The notes under the pieces are model-generated. The model was not told where the DNA came from. It saw nothing but the letters and a program-made list of their open reading frames with translations, and did not search any database. Below, piece after piece: positions 1 to 13,361 of a DNA stretch of 64,000 bases. The position numbers and the translations under genes were made by a program. Numbering within the stretch: the stretch's first letter is position 1; every line of letters starts with the position of its first letter. Source of the stretch: Dendrophyllia cribrosa (Eukaryota > Cnidaria > Anthozoa > Scleractinia > Dendrophylliidae); NCBI GenBank assembly GCA_024195265.1, contig JAJLRJ010000013.1, positions 3,438,075 through 3,502,074 of the forward strand, in the 5' to 3' direction.

Positions 1-1301
1 AGGACAGTATAACTTTCCATGAATAGCTCCAAAAACATTTATAACTCCACAAACTGTGTATTTCAAAATTCGCGTGATCTTTATAGGTTAATGGAGATTT
101 AAATGTCGACAATACAACATTTTTAAAAACTGTCGTGGGTATTTTCACTTTTCTACTATAAGCAGGTACTGTAGAAATCTCAAAGGAACGAGTTTTGAAA
201 CTAAATAATTACACAATGCCAGGCTAGTGCAATTTAATCGAAGGGAATTTTTTCAAAGATCACCTCTTGGATTGTAATCTGCGTGCCAGACAACGGAAGC
301 GCGCCGGATTGTACTTGATTGTGGAGTGAAAATGATCGTCGTAGCTCCACTTCCATTACAGTAGAAAGGCGACTTCTATTCTACAGGCAAATTACTCAAT
401 ACGAGCTGCAGAGGAATGTGTTAAACCTTGAAGACTGAATTTTTCCGAATGATTAATACGTATTGAGAATTGAACAGAATTGGTTCATGTTGGTTATGAC
501 GCAAATCCTGCAAAAGGAAAAATCCCGTTATTAATTGCACCAAATTCTAACAATAATGTATAAGCTCATTTCATCCATCTTTGGAAAATAAATGCAATGA
601 TTTACAGTAAAATCCTAGCAACACAACTAATAAACATGTTATTATAATTAATCCTATGAATTAATGGCGATTCCGACGCAATGGCCAAATTATGCGTTTT
701 GTAAAATCCGTCGCATTCTTGTTCAAGTTCTGCTAACTATGATGCACTTCTGTGTGCTTATTTAGTAAGATTATTACCATTTTGTTACAAATGTATCGAT
801 CTAAACTTCCATTCGTACGTTTTACTCAAATAAAGACAGATTTCAAAATGACATAATTTACAAATATAGCGTGATTACCAAAATAGCGTGACTTTTTGAT
901 GGGCTTCATCTCACTTCACAGACTTCAAGCTCGTGTTACATACATTTCGCCATCGAATGAAGTACGAGTACGTACAAACGTAATGTTCAACCTATTGATA
1001 GAGTATACGCAAGAAATCGAATTCAATCGAGCCTAAATGCTCAGTTAAGAATAATTAGCGTGTCTATTTACTAGAATTAGAAGCCGATAGTTTGTTCAAT
1101 AGGCTTTCTTAGAAATATACTGAAGTGGGGTCACGTCACACTGATGTTTTTCTCTTTTGATTCTCAGGTTATCCCGCCAGTCTTTGACAAGTTTACAAGT
1201 AGCCACAAGTCATTCAAAGCTGTTTGAAGGTAATGTACAACGATTAAATAGTATATCATGGGTATAGGCGATAAACATGAGACTCAGTGACCAGTTCACC
1301 T

Positions 1302-1760
1302 CCCGGGGGAGAGGGGGGGCGGTTTGGTACTCCCGTCAATTTAGGATAGGTGTGTGCCGCGAAGGTTCTTCAATCCTGACTTTATGGGTTCAACATCGAT
1401 AATTGAGACCCTATTTAAAGGAAAAACGATTACTCAAAATTCGGTGAACAAGTTGTTTTCATTTATTTTCTGTACATGGAAAGTAAGTTTAGTATCAGGC
1501 ATAGAATAATGATGGCAGTATTAATGCTCAGTCTAGCACCAAATCTTTTTGCTGGGTGTTTAGGTACTGGAATTTCGCTAATACAATAAGGAACCCTAAG
1601 CAAGGATCACAGTACCCCCAAAATACCCTATTTCACTACTGAGCACCTCAGAAATCATACCTTATTCCGCAGCACATACCTATATAGCTTAGATCTGGGG
1701 GTACGCCCTCCCCCCCTCCCCCCCTCCCCACTCCCCCTTCCCCCACCTCCCCCCACAGGC
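1302..1760. mobile_element. Poly-G/poly-C-ended MITE, GGTACTCCC family, copy 1
   Basis: The ends carry the inverted repeat ggtactccc (near 1326) and a G-rich left and C-rich right border. The flanks are direct repeats ttcacct at 1295-1301 and 1761-1767, a 7-bp target duplication. Inner segments read gtgtgccgcgaagg and agcacatacctatatagc. The right-hand inverted repeat is slightly decayed here (gggggtacg). It is noncoding. The same insertion sits in the other macro-repeat copies, so it predates the array expansion. Confidence 0.75.
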
Positions 1761-1981
1761 TTCACCTACATGTATCCTATATATCCTGCTAGTCATTCTA
1801 GAAAAGAGCAAGAGCCGAGATCGATTATCAGTCACGCCACATTCACAATGGTGGCAAGTGGCCAACAATCGATCTTATCTCAAATTGCACACAACAATTT
1901 CCCCTTTAAACTGCGGGGTGTTGGTCCTCAGCACAGTAGCAAAGAGAAGAGAAGATACAGAGAAGATACATCGATCCTTAA

Positions 1982-2569
1982 CCCTATTCGGCCTGGGGGG
2001 GGGGGCACAAAGTGCCCGCGCTAACTTTTAACGTTCCTAACTTTTTTATTATGCATTCAAACGCCATCAAACTTTGTGACTTTTCCTAAAATTTATCTGG
2101 CAACAATTTCATATGACAATTTTTTGATCACGTAACTTGATGTTACCATGGCAACAAGATTTTGACAGCCATGTTTTTTGAAATTTGCATATTTTTACCT
2201 TTGAATGAAGAAAAACAATGTTTATTGGTATGACTTTTGTAGTTTTACGTCATTTAACGTTTATTTATTGGTTTTGATTAATTTTGCGTCAATTTGGACG
2301 GTTTTTAAGAGGTTTTAAGAAAGTTCAGAAATCCAAGATGGCGGATCCAAGATGGCGGCCGTATAACTAATTACCTAATAACTACGTCATATGACGTCAT
2401 CGTTCCATTTTGCAGACCGCAAAGGAGACAGTTTTGGACGTACTATGTACCCTCTTGGTTTCATTGTCATAGCCTTAATGTTCTTGAAGTTACGAAGGGG
2501 GGCACAATGTGCCCCCCCCCCCCCCCCCCCCAGTCTCAGGAACTCAAAAAAAGCCCAGGCCGAATAAGG
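1982..2569. mobile_element. piggyBac-type MITE (TTAA target), copy 1
   Basis: A 588-bp noncoding element sits between TTAA at 1978-1981 and TTAA at 2570-2573. Terminal inverted repeats read ccctattcggcctggg and, at the right, cccaggccgaataagg (one mismatch). Next to each end lies a short palindrome, gggcacaaagtgccc and gggcacaatgtgccc, with G or C runs. The homologous spot near 4778 in the neighbouring monomer is an unoccupied TTAA. TTAA duplication and CCC-starting termini are hallmarks of the piggyBac superfamily; no transposase is encoded. Confidence 0.85.
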
Positions 2570-4108
2570 TTAAGGTTTCACTTGCGCTCGAATACGGGTA
2601 CGTACAAACGTAATATATAATCCATTGATAGCCGTGTTGATCAGTGGAGTGTAAAACATTTTGAAAAATCGAATCCAATCGAGCCCAAAATGCTTGGTTA
2701 AGAATCTTCAGCGTGATTATTTATTACAATTATAAACCGATAATTTGTTCAATAGGCTTTAGAAACTGTAATTTTGAGTCTTTAACCGTCAACCAAAATG
2801 CCTTTGCATCTTTACTATCCTGCTCTTTACACCAAGGCAGTATAACTTTACATGAATAGACCCCAAAACGTTTATAACTCCACAAATTGTGTATTTCAAA
2901 ACTCGCGTGATCTTTATAGCCGTAATATTTGAGATTAAAATGTTCAAAATACAACATTTTTAAATGGGCATTTTTGCTTTTCTATTATAACAGGTTCTCT
3001 AGAAATCTTCAAGGAACAATGTTTTAAGACTAAATATAGTTCAGAATGCTGATATCAGTGCAATTTAATCGAGGCGAAATGTTCTAAAGATCACCGATTG
3101 GATCGGAATCTGCGTGCCAGTCGACAACGGAAGAGCGCCAGATTGTATTTGATTGCGGAGTGAAAAAGATCCTTGTAGCTCCAAATTAAATAACTACCAT
3201 TACAACTGAAAGGCTATTTCTATTCTACATAAAACAAACAGCGAATTAAGAACCTCCAGGCTGACATTTGGCCAATAAAGGCACGTCACATATAAGAACC
3301 AATTCAGCCTGACAAATGAAGCAGGTTTTTATACGAAAAATTACTAACGATCAGGCAACACTGTGACAGATCCAAGTTTGTGTGCTGGACCATTACAAAC
3401 ACACAAGGTGTAGTTTCTGAAAATATCCATAACTCCCTCACAGAGTTCAATAGGGATTGGATTTTCCAGAGTGAATTTGCCTAATTTTTCAAGGGGGGGT
3501 GGGAGAGGTAATTTGCCTAATGCCTTATTATTGAATTCTATTTATTCATTATAGAGTAGTTTGATTAATTAGTGTTTAACGTGATCATTGGACCTGTCAG
3601 AGTCAATGATTCACTAATTAAAGCAAATTTTTAGTAGATATTGTTCAACATTTCCAGAAACAATTTTAAGAACCTCTTAACTCAAGGCTGATTTCTCACT
3701 ACGCGCCTTATATATAAGAAACGCATCAGGCGCCTAAAACAGAAAAAAGCAGGTTCACCTTTTATGTGGGTATTTACTGTATTTAACCTATTGATAGTTG
3801 CTGATAGAGTGTACGCCAGAAATAGAATCAAATCGAGCCTAAATGCTCAGTTAAGAATCTTTAGCATGTCTATTTACTAGAGTTAGAAGCCGATAGTTCG
3901 TTCAATAGGCTTTTTTCTTAGAATTATACCGAAGTGGGGTCACGTCACATTGATGTTTTCCTCTTTTCATTCTTGACTTGCCAGGTTATCCCGCCAATTT
4001 TTGACAAGTTTACAAGTCATTCAAAGCTGTTTGAAGGTAATGTACAACGATTAAATAGTATATCATGGGTATAGGCGATAAACATGAGACTCAGTGACCA
4101 GTTCACCT

Positions 4109-4560
4109 CCCTTGGGGAGAGGGGGGGCGGTTTGGTACCCCCGTCAATTTAGGATAGCTGAGTGCCGCGAAGGTTCTTCAATCCTGGCCCTGTTTATGGG
4201 TTCAACAAAGAAAATGGAGACCCTATTTTTAAAAATGAAAAACGATTACTCAGAATTCGGCGAACTGGTTGTTTTTATTAATTTTCTGTTCATGGAAAGT
4301 AAGTTTAGCATCAGGCATAGAATAATGATGGCAGTATTAATGCTCAGTCTAGCACCAAATCTTTTTGCTGGGTGTTTAGGTACTGGAATTTCGCTAATAC
4401 AATAAGGAACCCTAAGCAAGGATCACAGTACCCCCAAAATCTCCTATTTAACGACTGAGCACCTCAAAAATCATACCTTATTCCGCAGCACATACCTTTA
4501 TAGCTTAGATATGGGAGTACTTCCCCCCCCTCCCCCCCCCCCCCCCCCCCCCCACGGGCT
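4109..4560. mobile_element. GGTACTCCC-family MITE, copy 2
   Basis: This is the same insertion as at 1302-1760, in the next monomer. The left target duplication ttcacct is at 4102-4108; the right copy is mutated (ctccacct). The right border has a C tract of about 30 bases. The 103-aa ORF across its left half is only an open stretch of this noncoding element. Confidence 0.7.
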
Positions 4561-6344
4561 CCACCTACATGTATCCTATATATCCTGCTAGTCATTCTAG
4601 AAAAGAGCAAGAGCCGAGATCGATTATCAGTCACGCCACATTCACAATGGTGGCAAGTGGCCAATGATCGATCTTTATATCTCAAATTGCACACAACAAT
4701 TTCCCCTTTAAACGGCGGGGGTGTTGGCCCTCAGCACAGTAGCAAAGAGAAGAGAAGATACAGAGAAGATACATTCTTAAGGTTTCACTTGTGTTCGAAT
4801 ACGGGTACGTACAAACGTAATATATAATCCATTGATAGCCGTGTTGATATCAGTAGAGTGTAAAACATTTTGAAAAATCAAATCGAATCGAGCCCAAAAT
4901 GCTTGGTTAAGAATCTTCAGCGTGTTTATTTACTACAATTAGAAACCGATAGTTTGCTCAATAGGTTTTATAAAACTGTCATTTTGAGTCTTAAACCATC
5001 AACCAAAATGCCTTTGCACCTTTGGTATCCTCTTCTTTACACCGGGGCAGTATAACTTTCCATGAATAGCTCCAAAAACATTTATAACTCCACAAACTGT
5101 GTATTTCAAAATTCGCGTGATCTTTATAGCTTAATGGAGATTTAAATGTCGACAATACAACATTTTTAAAAACTGTCGTGGGTATTTTCACTTTTCTACT
5201 ATAAGCAGATACTATAGAAATCTCAAAGGGACGAGTTTTGAAACTAAATAATTACACAATGCCAGGCTAGTGCAATTTAATCGAAGGGAATTTTTTCAAA
5301 GATCACCGCTTGGATTGTAATCTGCGTGCCAGACAACGGAAGCGCGCCGGATTGTACTTGATTGTGGATTGAAAATGATCGTCGTAGCTCCACTTCCATT
5401 ACAGTAGAAAGGCGATTTCTATTCTACAGGCAAATTACTCAATACGACCTGCAGAGGAATGTGTTAAACCTTGAAGACTGAATTTTTCCGAATGATTAAT
5501 ACGTATTGAGAATTGAACAGAATTGGTTCGTGTTGGTTATGACGCAAATCCTGCAAAGGGAAAAATCCCGTTATTAATTGCACCAAATTCTAACAATAAT
5601 GTATAAGCTCATTTCATCCATCTTTGGAAAATAAATGCAATGATTTACAGTAAAATCCTAGCAACACAACTAATAAACATGTTATTATAATTAATCCTAT
5701 GAATTAATGCCGATTCCGACGCAATGGCCAAATTATGCGTTTTGTAAAATCCGTCGCATTCTTGTTCAAGTTCTGCTAACTATGATGCACTTCTGTGTGC
5801 TTATTTAGTAAGATTATTACCATTTTGTTACAAATGTATCGATCTAAACTTCCATTCGTACGTTTTACTCAAATAAAGACAGATTTCAAAATGACATAAT
5901 TTACAAATATAGCGTGATTACCAAAATAGCGTGACTTTTTGATGGGCTTCATCTCACTTCACAGACTTCAAGCTCGTGTTACATACATTTCGCCATCGAA
6001 TGAAGTACGAGTACGTACAAACGTAATGTTCAACCTATTCATAGAGTATACGCAAGAAATCGAATTCAATCGAGCCTAAATGATCAGTTAAGAATCTTTA
6101 GCGTGTCTATTTACTAGAATTAGAAGCCGATAGTTTGTTCAATAGGCTTTCTTAGAAATATACTGAAGTGGGGTCACGTCACACTGACGTTTTTCTCTTT
6201 TGATTCTCAGGTTATCCCGCCAGTCTTTGACAAGTTTACAAGTAGCCACAAGTCATTCAAAGCTGTTTGAAGGTAATGTACAACGATTAAATAGTATATC
6301 ATGGGTATAGGCGATAAACATGAGACTCAGTGACCAGTTCACCT

Positions 6345-6777
6345 CCCGGGGGAGAGGGGGGCGGTTTGGTACTCCCGTCAATTTAGGATAGGTGTGTGCC
6401 GCGAAGTTTCTTCAATCCTGACCCTATTTATGGGTTAAACATCGATAATTGAGACCCTATTTAAATGAAAAACGATTACTCAGAATTCGGCGAACAGGTT
6501 GTTTTTATTAATTTTCTGTACATGGAAAGTAAGTTTAGCATTAGGCATAGAATAATGATGGCAATATTAATGCTCAGTCTAGCACCAAATCTTTTTGCTG
6601 GGTGTTTAGGTACTGGAATTTCGTTAATACAATAAGGAACCCTAAGCAAGGATCACAGTACCCCCAAAATCTCCTATTTAACGACTGAGCACCTCAAAAA
6701 TCATACCTTATTCCGCAGCACATACCTATATAGCTTAGATATGGGAGTGCCACCTCCGCCCCCCCCCCCCCACGGGC
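6345..6777. mobile_element. GGTACTCCC-family MITE, copy 3
   Basis: Third orthologous copy of the insertion, flanked by ttcacct at 6338-6344 and 6778-6784. Its C tract is shorter than in its sisters. Confidence 0.72.
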
Positions 6778-6998
6778 TTCACCTACATGTATCCTGTATA
6801 TCCTGCTAGTCATTCTAGTAAAGACCAAGAGCCGAGATCGATTATCAGTCACGCCACATTCACAATGGTGGCAAGTGGCCAACAATCGATCTTATCTCAA
6901 ATTGCACACAACAATGTCCCCTTTAAACTGCGGGGTGTTGGTCCTCAGCACAGTAGCAAAGAGAAGTGAAGATACAGAGAAGATACATCGATCCTTAA

Positions 6999-7592
6999 CC
7001 CTATTCGGCCTGGGGGGGGGGGGGGGGGGGCACAAAGTGCCCGAGCTAACTTTTAACGTTCATAACTTCTTTATTATGCATTCAAACGCCATCAAACTTT
7101 GTGACTTTTCCTAAAATTTATCTGGCAACAATTTCATACAACAATTTTTTGATCACGTAACTTGATGTTACCATGGCAACAAGATTTTGACAGCCATGTT
7201 TTTTGAAATTTGCATATTTTTACCTTTGAATGAAGAAAAACAATGTTTATTGGTATGACTTTTGTAGTTTTACGTCATTTAGCGTTTATTTATTGGTTTT
7301 GCTTAATTTTGCGTCAATTTGGACGGTTTTTAAGAGGTTTTAAAAAATTTCAGAAATCCAAGATGGCGGATCCAAGATGGCGGCCGTATAACTAATTACC
7401 TAATAACTACGTCATATGACGTCATCGTTCCATTGTGCGGACCGCAAAAGAGACAGTTTTGGACGTACTATGTACCCTCTTGGTTTCATTGTCATAGCCT
7501 TAATGTTCTTGAAGTTACGAAGGGGGGCACAATGTGCCCCCCCCCCCCCACCCCAGGCTCAGGAACTCAAAAAAAGCCCAGGCCGAATAGGG
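6999..7592. mobile_element. piggyBac-type MITE (TTAA target), copy 2
   Basis: A 594-bp copy of the element at 1982-2569, between TTAA at 6995-6998 and 7593-7596. Its ends ccctattcggcctggg and cccaggccgaataggg are a perfect inverted repeat. It occupies the same place in the second 5-kb unit, so it was copied by the duplication and did not insert independently. Confidence 0.85.
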
Positions 7593-9135
7593 TTAAGGTT
7601 TCACTTGCGCTCGAATACGGGTACCTACAAACGTAATATATAATCCATTGATAGCCGTGTTGATCAGCAGAGTGTAAAACATTTTGAAAAATCGAATCCA
7701 ATCGAGGAAAAATGCTTGGTTAAGAATCTTCAGCGTGATTATTTATTACAATTATAAACCGATAGTTTGTTCAATAGGCTTTAGAAACTGTAATTTTGAG
7801 TCTTTAACCGTCAACCAAAATGCCTTTGCATGTTTACTATCCTGCTCTTTACACCAAGGCAGTATAACTTTACATGAATAGACCCCAAAACGTTTATAAC
7901 TCCACAAATTGTGTATTTCAAAACTCGCGTGATCTTTATAGCCGTAATATTTGAGATTAAAATGTTCAAAATACAACATTTTTAAATGGGCATTTTTGCT
8001 TTTCTATTATAACAGGTTCTCTAGAAATCTTCAAGGAACAATGTTTTAAAACTAAATATAGTTCAGAATGCTGATATCTAGCGCAGTTTAATCGAGGGGA
8101 AATGTTCTAAAGATCACCGATTGGATCGGAATCTGCGTGCCAGTCGACAACGGAAGCGCGCCAGATTGTATTTGATTGCGGAGTGAAAAAGATCCTTGTA
8201 GCTCCAAATTAAATAACTACCATTACAACTGAAAGGCTATTTCTATTCTACATAAAACAAACAGCGAATTAAGAACCTCCAGGCTGACATTTGGCCAATA
8301 AAGGCACGTCACATATAAGAACCAATTCAGCCTGACAAATGAAGCAGGTTTTTATACGAAAAATTACTAACGATCAGGCAACACTGTGACAGATCCAAGT
8401 TTGTGTGCTGGACCATTACAAACACACAAGGTGTAGTTTCTGAAAATATCCATAACTCCCTCACAGAGTTCAATAGGGATTGGATTTTCCAGAGTGAATT
8501 TGCGTAATTTTTCAAGGGGGGTTGGGAGAGGTAATTTGCCTAATGCCTTATTATTGAATTCAATTTATTCATTATAGAGTAGTTTGATTAATTAGTGTTT
8601 AACGTGATCATTGGACCTGTCAGAGTCAATGATTCACTAATTAAAGCAAATTTTTAGTAGATATTGTTCAACATTTCCAGAAACAATTTTAAGAACCTCT
8701 TAACTCAAGGCTGATTTCTCACTACGCGCCTTATATATAAGAAACGCATCAGGCGCCTAAAACAGAAAATAGCAGGTTCACCTTTTATGTGGGTATTTAC
8801 TGTATTTAACCTATTGATAGTTGCTGATAGAGTGTACGCCAGAAAAAGAATCAAATCGAGCCTAAATGCTCAGTTAAGAATCTTTAGCGTGTCTATTTAC
8901 TAGAATTAGAAGCCGATAGTTCGTTCAATAGGCTTTTTTCTTAGAATTATACCGAAGTGGGGTCACGTCACATTGATGTTTTCCTCTTTTCATTCTTGAC
9001 TTGCCAGGTTATCCCGCCAATTTTTGACAAGTTTACAAGTCATTCAAAGCTGTTTGAAGGTAATGTACAACGATTAAATAGTATATCATGGGTATATATA
9101 GGCGATAAACATGAGACTCAGTGACCAGTTCACCT

Positions 9136-9556
9136 CCCTTGGGGAGAGGGGGGGGGGGGGGGGGGCGGTTTGGTACTCCCGTCAATTTAGGATAGGTGAG
9201 TGCCGCTAAGGTTCTTCAATCCTGACCCTATTTATGGGTTAAACATCGATAATTGAGACCCTATTTAAAGGAAAAACGATTACTCAAAATTCGGTGAACA
9301 AGTTGTTTTCATTTATTTTCTGTACATGGAAAGTAAGTTTAGCATCAGGCATAGAATAATGATGCCATTATTAATGCTCAGTCTAGCACCAAATCTTTTT
9401 GCTGGGTGTTTAGGTACTGGAATTTTGCTAATACAATAAGGAACCCTAACCAAGGATCACAGTACCCCCAAAATACCCTATTTCACGACTGAGCACCTCC
9501 AAAATCATACTTTATTCCGCAGCACATACCTATATAGCTTAGATCTGGGAGTACCC
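9136..9556. mobile_element. GGTACTCCC-family MITE, copy 4, right end cut
   Basis: The left flank ttcacct is at 9129-9135. The element reads normally up to gggagtacc, then stops at the junction with unrelated DNA at 9557. The poly-C border and right target duplication are missing, so a deletion accompanied the insertion that follows. Confidence 0.65.
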
Positions 9557-11521
9557 GGTGACCCCCTGTTTTTTTTAGTAATAGCTTTTGGCATTTGAAA
9601 AGGAAAATGCACAATGATTTTAAAAAAATTCTACGAAGCGGAATTTTTTAAAATTTGGATAAAGATAATTTTCACGCAGTGCAAATTTCTTTCCGTAGAA
9701 TTTTTTAATTTTTTGTCTGACGTTTCCTCTCAATAATTATATTACATTGAAACAATAAAAAGTGGTAGTCACCGGACTTGTTTTTATGTAAAAGCCTTCG
9801 TGAGTTTAGCAATTCCCACGCGCGTCTTCGCGCCTTTATAAAATCCGGATTCTATAAGATCAACAGTTGCTCATGATCTGTTCTTACTACCGCTGACTGT
9901 TGCGTGTGCTCGCGCGGGCAGCTACTGTTTGGAGATTTTCGGAGTCAGTTTAGAATACAATGTACGCCATTTGCCGCCGATCTGGTGTTTGAAGTTGTTT
10001 ACTGCTTAGAAGATCATTTAGTGGCCGTAAAAGACAGCTTCCTGGACTCACCTTTAGGGATTTTATCACAACTTCTGGCTAGATAAGCCATGTCTTTGTC
10101 AAATAGCATCAAGCGAAAGTTTGGCTTGCAGAACACGTGTCGGTCGGTGCTTCAGAATGAAAACATTGCGATACTTCTAAATTGTAAAATGACTAAAATG
10201 TTGAGCTTCTTTATGTGAGATTTTCTCGGGATTTGTCCTTATTCTTTACGGTTGTTTTCGTCGCAGTGTTTAACGATGGCGGCCAATATCCTCTTCGGAT
10301 ATATATCCTTCCGTTCGTTCATTCTCGGTTTGCGATTTTTAGTTAGGCTATCCGTGTCATTTACTTTTTAAAAAACAACGACTCAATGTTTTTTTTTCTC
10401 CGCGTTTGGCAGTTTAGTGAATGAAAATGACTGTTATTTACGGATGGCTCAGCATCTTTTAATCTTCAGCCGATATTGTGAGCATCTGCAATCGAAAACA
10501 TGGCTTGTAGTTTCTGTTTGACAATTCATGTCTGCACTTTTTTGCCCACTGAATCACGGCATCAAAGCTCAAATCATCTTCAATGCCTGGACACTCTGAG
10601 GTAAAAGACTAGTTTTACCATATAAATAAACTATACAGATTGATATCAATCAGCTCAGGCACGTAGGGCCAGCTGTGGTACCAGGGTTTGAAACGTGCGG
10701 TAGAGAATTTACCCAATTTATTTGCAAATACTGTATTCAATTTCATTGTAAGTTGACCTGTCTCTCGTACGCATATTTATTACTTCGGGAGTGTTTTGCT
10801 ATAAATTAATCTCTCTACCGGGTCTGTTCACTGTGCCCCTGACGAGAATGACAGACCTTCTAAGAAGATAAAAATTTCCATATTATCAATCTATGTTGTC
10901 TATTATAAATAAGTTTTTAGTGAGCTCACTAAAGTACAGTGTTTTTTTTAGGTACAACTGATTATTTCAAAATCCAAATTTGTCACCAAACTGTTCCGTT
11001 TTCGTTCGAGTGTTTGCTGTTCGCTTTTCGTCCAGTTTAGTTTTAATTCTTCAATTTTATTTTTAAGTTGGACTTTTTGGTGTTTTTTCGGTGTGACACA
11101 AACGAATAATCTCGCCCATTAGTCCAAAAAATTTTATAAATAAAAGTTTACAACAGGTATTATAACATTTAGGGTCAAAATCTAATGCTCCACTGTTTTA
11201 ATTTAAATGATAGCATATGTCGCATATTAACGTTTCTTTCTTTTGGCCACAATTCTTTTTCGTCTAACATAAAGGATTCCTTCAGTCCTTCTCTCTTTCG
11301 CTTGCTGGTTTTTGCGTTCGGTTGTCGGTCATCTTGTCGTTCGATGATTCATTCATAGGTTCAGTTCATTCTCGGTTTGCGATTTTTAGTTGGGCTGTTC
11401 GTGTCTTACTTTTTAAAGAAACGTAGTCTTGTTTATCCTAGTCTCTCTCGCCTGCATACGCAGTGGCCGTTGAGCACACAAAATGCAAACCATAGAATGT
11501 GGCCAAGACCATCAAGTGAGA
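9557..11521. other. Unique DNA in the array-breaking insertion, no gene seen
   Basis: This AT-rich stretch is unrelated to the flanking macro-repeat. I find no convincing coding region; the longest ORF is about 60 aa. A ~60-bp segment (ttcattctcggtttgcgatt and following) near 10320 recurs directly near 11366. The stretch is the left part of a 4.2 kb insertion that replaces part of one monomer. Confidence 0.5.
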
Positions 11522-13361
11522 GGATTACGGTACTTTGCGAAACGAAACGAAACGAAACGAAACGAAATGGTACTTTGCGAAATGGTACTTTGCGAAATGG
11601 TACTTTGCGAAATGGTACTTTGGTAGAACTAACTTCTACTAACCCGTTGGCGCGTTCTCTCATCTGGCTTCACTCCTGTTGTCACTCGTGTTGTCACTCG
11701 TGTTGTCACCGGCAGCATGGCTTCGATCGATCGTCATGGTGCTCTCTCCTTCCGAGTTCGAACGGAAAGGCCTCGGTCATTCCCGCGGAATTTCACCTCT
11801 CAGCGGTGGCCCGCTTCTCATAGCCGGGTAGGCTTATTCACAAGAAGCAACACTGTAACCGTACGTTCAGAATGAGAGTGGCCGCCATCTTGTTTTGCGT
11901 GGCCACTGGAAAAATTAAAAAAGGGCCTTCGGACCGGACTTCAAACACTATGGACAATACGGATCGGACCCCAGATTAGACAACTGGTGTGCAGAGCTTA
12001 TTCTGGCATCCAAGCACCAAGCAGATGGGATTGGATTCTTGTCCACTGCACACATTGTACGGCACTTTGCGAAACGAAAAAAAAATTGAGCCATGGTTTC
12101 AGGAAATGATCACAAGGTATAAGAAAAGATGTAATACGAAAGAATTTGCAGCATTTCGTTAGAACTGTAAAGATAGCCTCGCGCGTTAAAACCAATAAAG
12201 AAATTCCAAAAAGAACAACAAAATTAGGTATATCTTGAAAGTAACCTTTTGTAAACGATTTGACGTCGATAAAAGGGATTTTGAAAGCCATGATGGGCTT
12301 CAAAAGATCAAAAAGCACCGAAGACCAATGTTGTAACTAGCACATGGCTTTGTAGACGCTAGCGCCGGTTGTCTCACATGACCCCAAAGCGCGGGAAAAT
12401 TCGTCACGCAATGCCTTGCGTACGCTCGGTATATTAAAGAGACCGGCCTTCGGCCGAAAGTAATTCGGTAAGAAGACGGTTAAAACGGCCCGCGCCGGCA
12501 AAAACACGACACATAAGTCGATTAACATTTCATTCAACTTTATTAAGATATTCAGAGCGAGATGTACTTTAGATATGTAATTTTCAGAGTTTTATTCGTA
12601 ACCCCAGTAGAGCGTTTTCACTGTCACGCAACAAAAAATAAATCGAAAACTATCGGGTGAATGAAGCTAAGAAAACGCGATGTTATACTGAGATACCTAA
12701 AGAAGTCACCGCCCCTAGCATTAGAGCTGTGCGTTTTTCCAAACATTTTTTTTAGAAATAACAAATCTTAAGAAAATAATAATTCATTGTTTATTTCTGA
12801 AATGTCAAGGAAACTTCGCAAAGTACCATTTAGTTTCGTTTCGCAAAGTGCCGTACAATGTGTGCAATGGACAAGAATCCAATCCCATCTGCTTGGTGCT
12901 TGGATGCCAGAATAAGCTCTGCACACCAGTTGTCTTATCTGGGGTCCGATCCGTATTGTCCATAGTGTTTGAAGTCCGCTCCGATGGCCCTTTTTTAATT
13001 TTTCCAGTGGCCACGCAAAACAAGATGGCGGCCAACGCACTCTCATTCTGAACGTACGGTTACAGTGTTGCTTCTTGTGAATAAGCCTACCCGGCTATGA
13101 GAAGCGGGCCACCGCTGAGAGGTGAAATTCCGCGGGAATGACCGAGGCCTTTCCGTTCGAACTCGGAAGGAGAGAGCACCATGACGATCGATCGAAGCCA
13201 TGCTGCCGGTGACAACACGAGTGACAACACGAGTGACAACAGGAGTGAAGCCAGATGAGAGAACGCGCCAACGGGTTAGTAGAAGTTAGTTCTACCAAAG
13301 TACCATTTCGCAAAGTACCATTTCGTTTCGTTTCGTTTCGTTTCGCAAAGTACCGTAAGCC
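11522..13361. mobile_element. Long-inverted-repeat (foldback, Mutator-like) element
   Basis: A 1,840-bp element with inverted arms of about 550 bp (roughly 11522-12078 and 12810-13361). The termini are ggattacggtactttgcg and, read from the other end, ggcttacggtactttgcg. The perfect 9-bp direct repeat caagtgaga flanks it at 11513-11521 and 13362-13370. Each arm has a ladder of ggtactttgcgaaat minirepeats. The ~730-bp middle encodes nothing recognisable. A 9-bp target duplication with long terminal inverted repeats is typical of Mutator-like elements, so I infer a non-autonomous one. ORFs in the two arms translate to the same peptide only because the arms are inverted copies. Confidence 0.85.

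Noticed and set aside
4094..4405. Conserved small ORF (SIRHRIMM...LAPNLFAGCLGTG) in every macro-repeat copy
   Set aside because: It lies inside a noncoding MITE copied with the array; start and end differ among copies and frames break. Conservation is explained by recent duplication.
1..9556. LTR retrotransposon with 5-kb spaced repeats
   Set aside because: No TG/CA termini, primer site or gag-pol reading frame; the repeats extend through the whole unit as a tandem array.
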